Positions 33,651-34,693 of a stretch of DNA of 34,693 nt are shown in pieces. Below the pieces are notes generated by a model, which worked only from the letters and a program-made list of their open reading frames with translations, did not search any database and was not told the origin of the DNA. Numbering within the stretch: the stretch's first letter is position 1; each line of letters starts with the position of its first letter. Position numbers and translations under genes: made by a program. Location: positions 1 to 34,693 of the forward strand of contig JAFVBF010000024.1 in the NCBI GenBank assembly GCA_017480145.1. The letters run 5' to 3'. The DNA is from Bacteroidales bacterium. GTDB taxonomy: Bacteria; Bacteroidota; Bacteroidia; Bacteroidales; P3.

Positions 33651-33771
33651 ACAATCCTACGGTTAACGACTTGTTTTACAGAATAAAGGCTGATTACCCA
33701 AATAAAGCCATGCTTAAAGCCTAAATGAGATGAGACCTTGGCCTTATTGACTCTGGTGATTACTCACTCCC

Positions 33772-34693
33772 CTATTCTTCCAGGCGAACAGTCAGACAGG
33801 CATTGAACGCGTTGCGTACTCTTCCCACAGCTTCATTTCGTGCATCGTATATATTAATTGAAGCATGGGTAAGCAATTGAGATAGATACTGATGGAGTGT
33901 CTCTATGCGACGGGCGTTTACAATATTATTTAGACCTTCGTTCTCGGAGGCAGAACTGATAACGCCAATATTCAATTTTATATGTGGGTTTTCATAAAGA
34001 AAACGGACGATACGCATTAGTTTCTGCTTTCCTCGTGCCGATAATTCTATGGAAGCATCTGGTCCAAATACATCGTATATATACTGCTTGGTGTTCAGTT
34101 CAAGGCGATCTAACGACACATCAAAAACCTGTTCCAAAACAGCATAAAGTTCATCCTCATCTGTGGCTTTTATCTCCACACTATTGCCGAAATAGCCTGG
34201 CCGACTAACCCATAGAGAATAATCTGTCTCTCGATTTAGTAGGAAACGATAGCGTCCTTCCTCATCACTTATAGTCCTTCCGACTAATTTTTCGCCTGCA
34301 AAAAGGGATACATCCACGCCACTCATCCGTTTGCCATCAGGAGCTGAAATGTGACCATAAGCCACGGTGAGAGGTAGACGTCCTTCGTATAAGTATAGTC
34401 CCATGTCACCATCTCTGTTGGTCAAAAGATATATACGCCCTTTTACTGTGTCAAAAGCAATCTCTATGTTGTCGGCCAAGGAATTAAAAGGAGATGGTAG
34501 GTCGAATGACATATTGCGTCCCAATTCCACTTTGCCTTCTACAGGAAGATGGTACAAACGAACAGCTCGTAATATCCAGGGGGCATTAGTCCTGTTTTCT
34601 CGTGAAGTATAATATAGGAATCCTCCATATATTGTTGGTGCACATTCATCTCCTTGGGTATTAATATTGCTCCCAAGATTGCGAGGTGCTCCC
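33772..34693 (-). CDS. OmpA-family envelope protein, partial (N-terminus beyond the window)
   Basis: The frame stays open on the - strand from the window edge to the stop at 33772, giving about 306 residues. The edge-proximal part (DECAPTIYGGFLYYTSRENR, APWILRAVRLYHLPVEG) resembles PD40/WD40-like beta-propeller blades. It is followed by a carboxypeptidase-regulatory-like (CNA_B-type) domain (YGHISAPDGKRMSGVDVSLF, then ISDEEGRYRFLLNRETDYSL). The C-terminal part (IELSARGKQKLMRIVRFLYE, IGVISSASENEG, NIVNARRIETLHQYL) has the OmpA/MotB outline, with a loose version of the peptidoglycan-binding N-x2-L-S-x2-R-A motif. PD40 plus CRD plus OmpA is common in Bacteroidetes envelope proteins, including PorE-like proteins. 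It probably anchors to peptidoglycan from the outer membrane. Confidence 0.75.
   Translation of the reverse strand, partial: GAPRNLGSNINTQGDECAPTIYGGFLYYTSRENRTNAPWILRAVRLYHLPVEGKVELGRNMSFDLPSPFNSLADNIEIAFDTVKGRIYLLTNRDGDMGLYLYEGRLPLTVAYGHISAPDGKRMSGVDVSLFAGEKLVGRTISDEEGRYRFLLNRETDYSLWVSRPGYFGNSVEIKATDEDELYAVLEQVFDVSLDRLELNTKQYIYDVFGPDASIELSARGKQKLMRIVRFLYENPHIKLNIGVISSASENEGLNNIVNARRIETLHQYLSQLLTHASINIYDARNEAVGRVRNAFNACLTVRLEE

Overview
The window looks like a Bacteroidales chromosome segment, most likely from Prevotella or a close relative. I infer this from the Bacteroidetes-type promoters (TAnnTTTG at -7, TTTG near -33), the weak Shine-Dalgarno signals, the fused PyrK/GltD-like oxidoreductase, the TPR plus outer-membrane barrel pair next to folC, and the OmpA/PD40-type protein at the right edge. 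I recognise no rRNA, tRNA or intact insertion sequence.

Bases 1-820 hold remnants: the C-terminal end of an adenosine-deaminase-family protein, possibly a relic of a RADAR-type defence gene, and two imperfect 37-bp direct repeats at a 66-bp period, a CRISPR-like geometry. Bases 817-18622 are a capsule/O-antigen-type polysaccharide locus on the + strand. It has a Stealth sugar-phosphate transferase, Wzx flippase, EpsG-like Wzy polymerase, GT4 glycosyltransferases, an O-acyltransferase, and a block of CDP-alcohol phosphatidyltransferase, cytidylyltransferase-like NTase, HAD phosphatase and glycerol-1-phosphate dehydrogenase that looks like a CDP-glycerol (or similar polyol) pathway. Together with the Stealth protein this suggests a phosphate-containing glycan.

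The locus is a patchwork. It contains a 5'-truncated TupA-like ATP-grasp gene, an antisense GT4 remnant, two truncated DUF2334 deacetylase-like genes, a stub of an SDR gene, a 122-bp repeat in two copies, and two otherwise intact genes (G1P dehydrogenase and the last GT4) each broken by one in-frame TAA. Two accessory units sit inside it: an AAA+/DUF4143 ATPase preceded by three repeats exactly 33 bp apart, and a three-gene hipB-hipS-hipT toxin-antitoxin module. The acyltransferase has a 9-G tract near its 5' end and may be phase variable.

A perfect 23-bp inverted repeat at 18727-18773 closes the locus against convergent housekeeping genes. These are a fused oxidoreductase whose N-terminal NfnA-like half has lost its FAD, pyridine-nucleotide and Fe-S signatures, and an M20 dipeptidase. 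Divergent from them are a secreted thioredoxin-fold protein overlapping an exported endonuclease/exonuclease/phosphatase, then a TPR protein, an outer-membrane barrel and folC. The window ends with an arsR-acr3 arsenite resistance pair with a clear operator, and the C-terminal part of an OmpA-type protein on the - strand running off the edge.
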